Source of the DNA: Pseudomonas fontis
Lineage (GTDB): Bacteria > Pseudomonadota > Gammaproteobacteria > Pseudomonadales > Pseudomonadaceae
Assembly (NCBI RefSeq): GCF_028656955.1
Contig: NZ_JAMDGY010000039.1
Coordinates: 1-40,145 of the forward strand
Direction: 5' to 3'
DNA: 40,145 nt
Within the stretch, counting starts at the first letter, position 1, and each line of letters begins with the position of its first letter. Shown here piece after piece: positions 39,719 through 40,145 of this stretch. The translations under genes were made by a program, and so were the position numbers. The notes below the pieces were generated by a model. It was not told the origin of the DNA and searched no databases. It saw nothing but the letters and a program-made list of their open reading frames with translations.

Positions 39719-40057
39719 GTGGACCTGATTCTCAAAGCCTGCCTGGGCGCAGGCGTGGTGCTGATTCTTGCGGCGCTGGCCAAGACGCGTAACTACTACA
39801 TCGCAGGGTTGGTGCCGCTGTTTCCGACCTTTGCGTTGATTGCGCATTACATTGTTGGCAAAGGGCGGTCGCTCGACGACCTGAAGACCACGATTCTGTT
39901 CGGGATGTGGTCGATCATTCCGTATTTTGTGTATTTGGCGGCGTTGTATGTGTTGGTGGATCGGATGCGGCTTGAGGCTTCACTGACGCTGGCGGCGGTG
40001 GCCTGGTTGATGGCGGCTACGGTGTTGGTGAGTGTTTGGGTTCGGGTGCATGCTTGA
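39719..40057 (+). CDS. glpM: GlpM-family membrane protein
   Basis: 112 residues, four hydrophobic helices, with the strongly conserved block KTRNYYIAGLVPLFPTFALI and IVGKGRS...TTILFGMWS. In P. aeruginosa GlpM is a small inner-membrane protein that affects alginate production and lies just after glpD. I chose GTG 39719 because AGGAG (39709-39713) is then five bases away; GTG 39713 would overlap it. Its job is not understood. Here the aat/aau cluster separates it from glpD. Confidence 0.88.
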   Translation: MDLILKACLGAGVVLILAALAKTRNYYIAGLVPLFPTFALIAHYIVGKGRSLDDLKTTILFGMWSIIPYFVYLAALYVLVDRMRLEASLTLAAVAWLMAATVLVSVWVRVHA

Positions 40058-40110
40058 CGGGATTGCTGGGATTTCTGGCTTGTGAATATCCGGCTTTTTT
40101 TGGGGGGCTG

Positions 40111-40145
40111 ATGGCCCCTTCCGCCTTTACGGCGGGTCACTTTTG
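40111..40145 (+). other. Right edge: possible start of a repeat-like ORF
   Basis: ATG at 40111 opens MAPSAFTAGHF and runs off the window. The sequence around CGGGTCACTTTTG resembles, from memory, a motif scattered through Pseudomonas genomes. Too short to call. Bases 40058-40110 hold a T-run and a G-run but no clean hairpin. Confidence 0.25.

Noticed and set aside
1..40145. CRISPR array, tRNA, rRNA, prophage or insertion sequence
   Set aside because: No regularly spaced direct repeats, no tRNA cloverleaf with a GTTCGA-type arm in the right setting, and no transposase, integrase or phage gene were found.

Overview
The window is chromosomal DNA from a fluorescent Pseudomonas, most likely the P. 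putida group. The evidence is the high-GC codon use, the two REP hairpin families, and the gene order, which combines a block known from Pseudomonas (argG-motY-pyrC-rnt-peroxiredoxin-bfd-bfr-grxD-argF) with glpFKRD, an acidic amino acid transporter (aatJQMP) and its two-component system (aauSR). Genes are mostly housekeeping and densely packed. There is no phage gene, transposase, CRISPR array, rRNA or tRNA.

Layout. 1-725: the tail of an unrecognised protein, a strongly structured RNA candidate without a downstream gene, and a three-hairpin REP element. 726-1076: a small unknown protein. 1268-5455: a five-gene basic amino acid type ABC operon resembling aotJQMOP, with an AstE/aspartoacylase-like hydrolase inside it. 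5459-8197 (mostly minus strand): a proline-rich small protein, dcd, a plus-strand cold-shock gene and apbC. 8352-10391: metG. 10484-13158: four overlapping rnf-type membrane genes (A, D, G, E) without rnfB and rnfC, then nth and a PA3496-like small gene. 14147-15604: an orphan EvgA/BvgA-like response regulator and an unknown two-helix membrane protein. 15719-25662: argG, motY, pyrC-rnt, peroxiredoxin, bfd-bfr iron storage pair, monothiol glutaredoxin, an orphan molybdopterin oxidoreductase and argF. 25659-27357: an orphan ABC ATPase and a YbaK-type deacylase. 27685-32823: glycerol uptake and catabolism (glpF, glpK, glpR, glpD). 33246-39703: aatJQMP and aauSR. 39719-40057: glpM.

Regulation is unusually readable. 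argF and argG each carry a tandem ArgR operator with exact 21-bp periodicity. aatJ has a sigma-54 promoter with two inverted repeats of the AauR type upstream. glpF and glpD share a 12-bp motif beside their promoters, in glpD joined to a perfect 16-bp palindrome.

The most unusual system is the Rnf-like cluster. It lacks the NADH/ferredoxin-side subunits RnfB and RnfC, and three of the four cysteines expected to hold the transmembrane iron-sulfur cluster of RnfA/RnfE are replaced, while serine or threonine flavin-attachment positions persist in RnfD and RnfG. This suggests a degenerate or repurposed flavin electron relay. Other points are a NAFTGA loop in AauR in place of GAFTGA, and the RNA candidate at 160-340.
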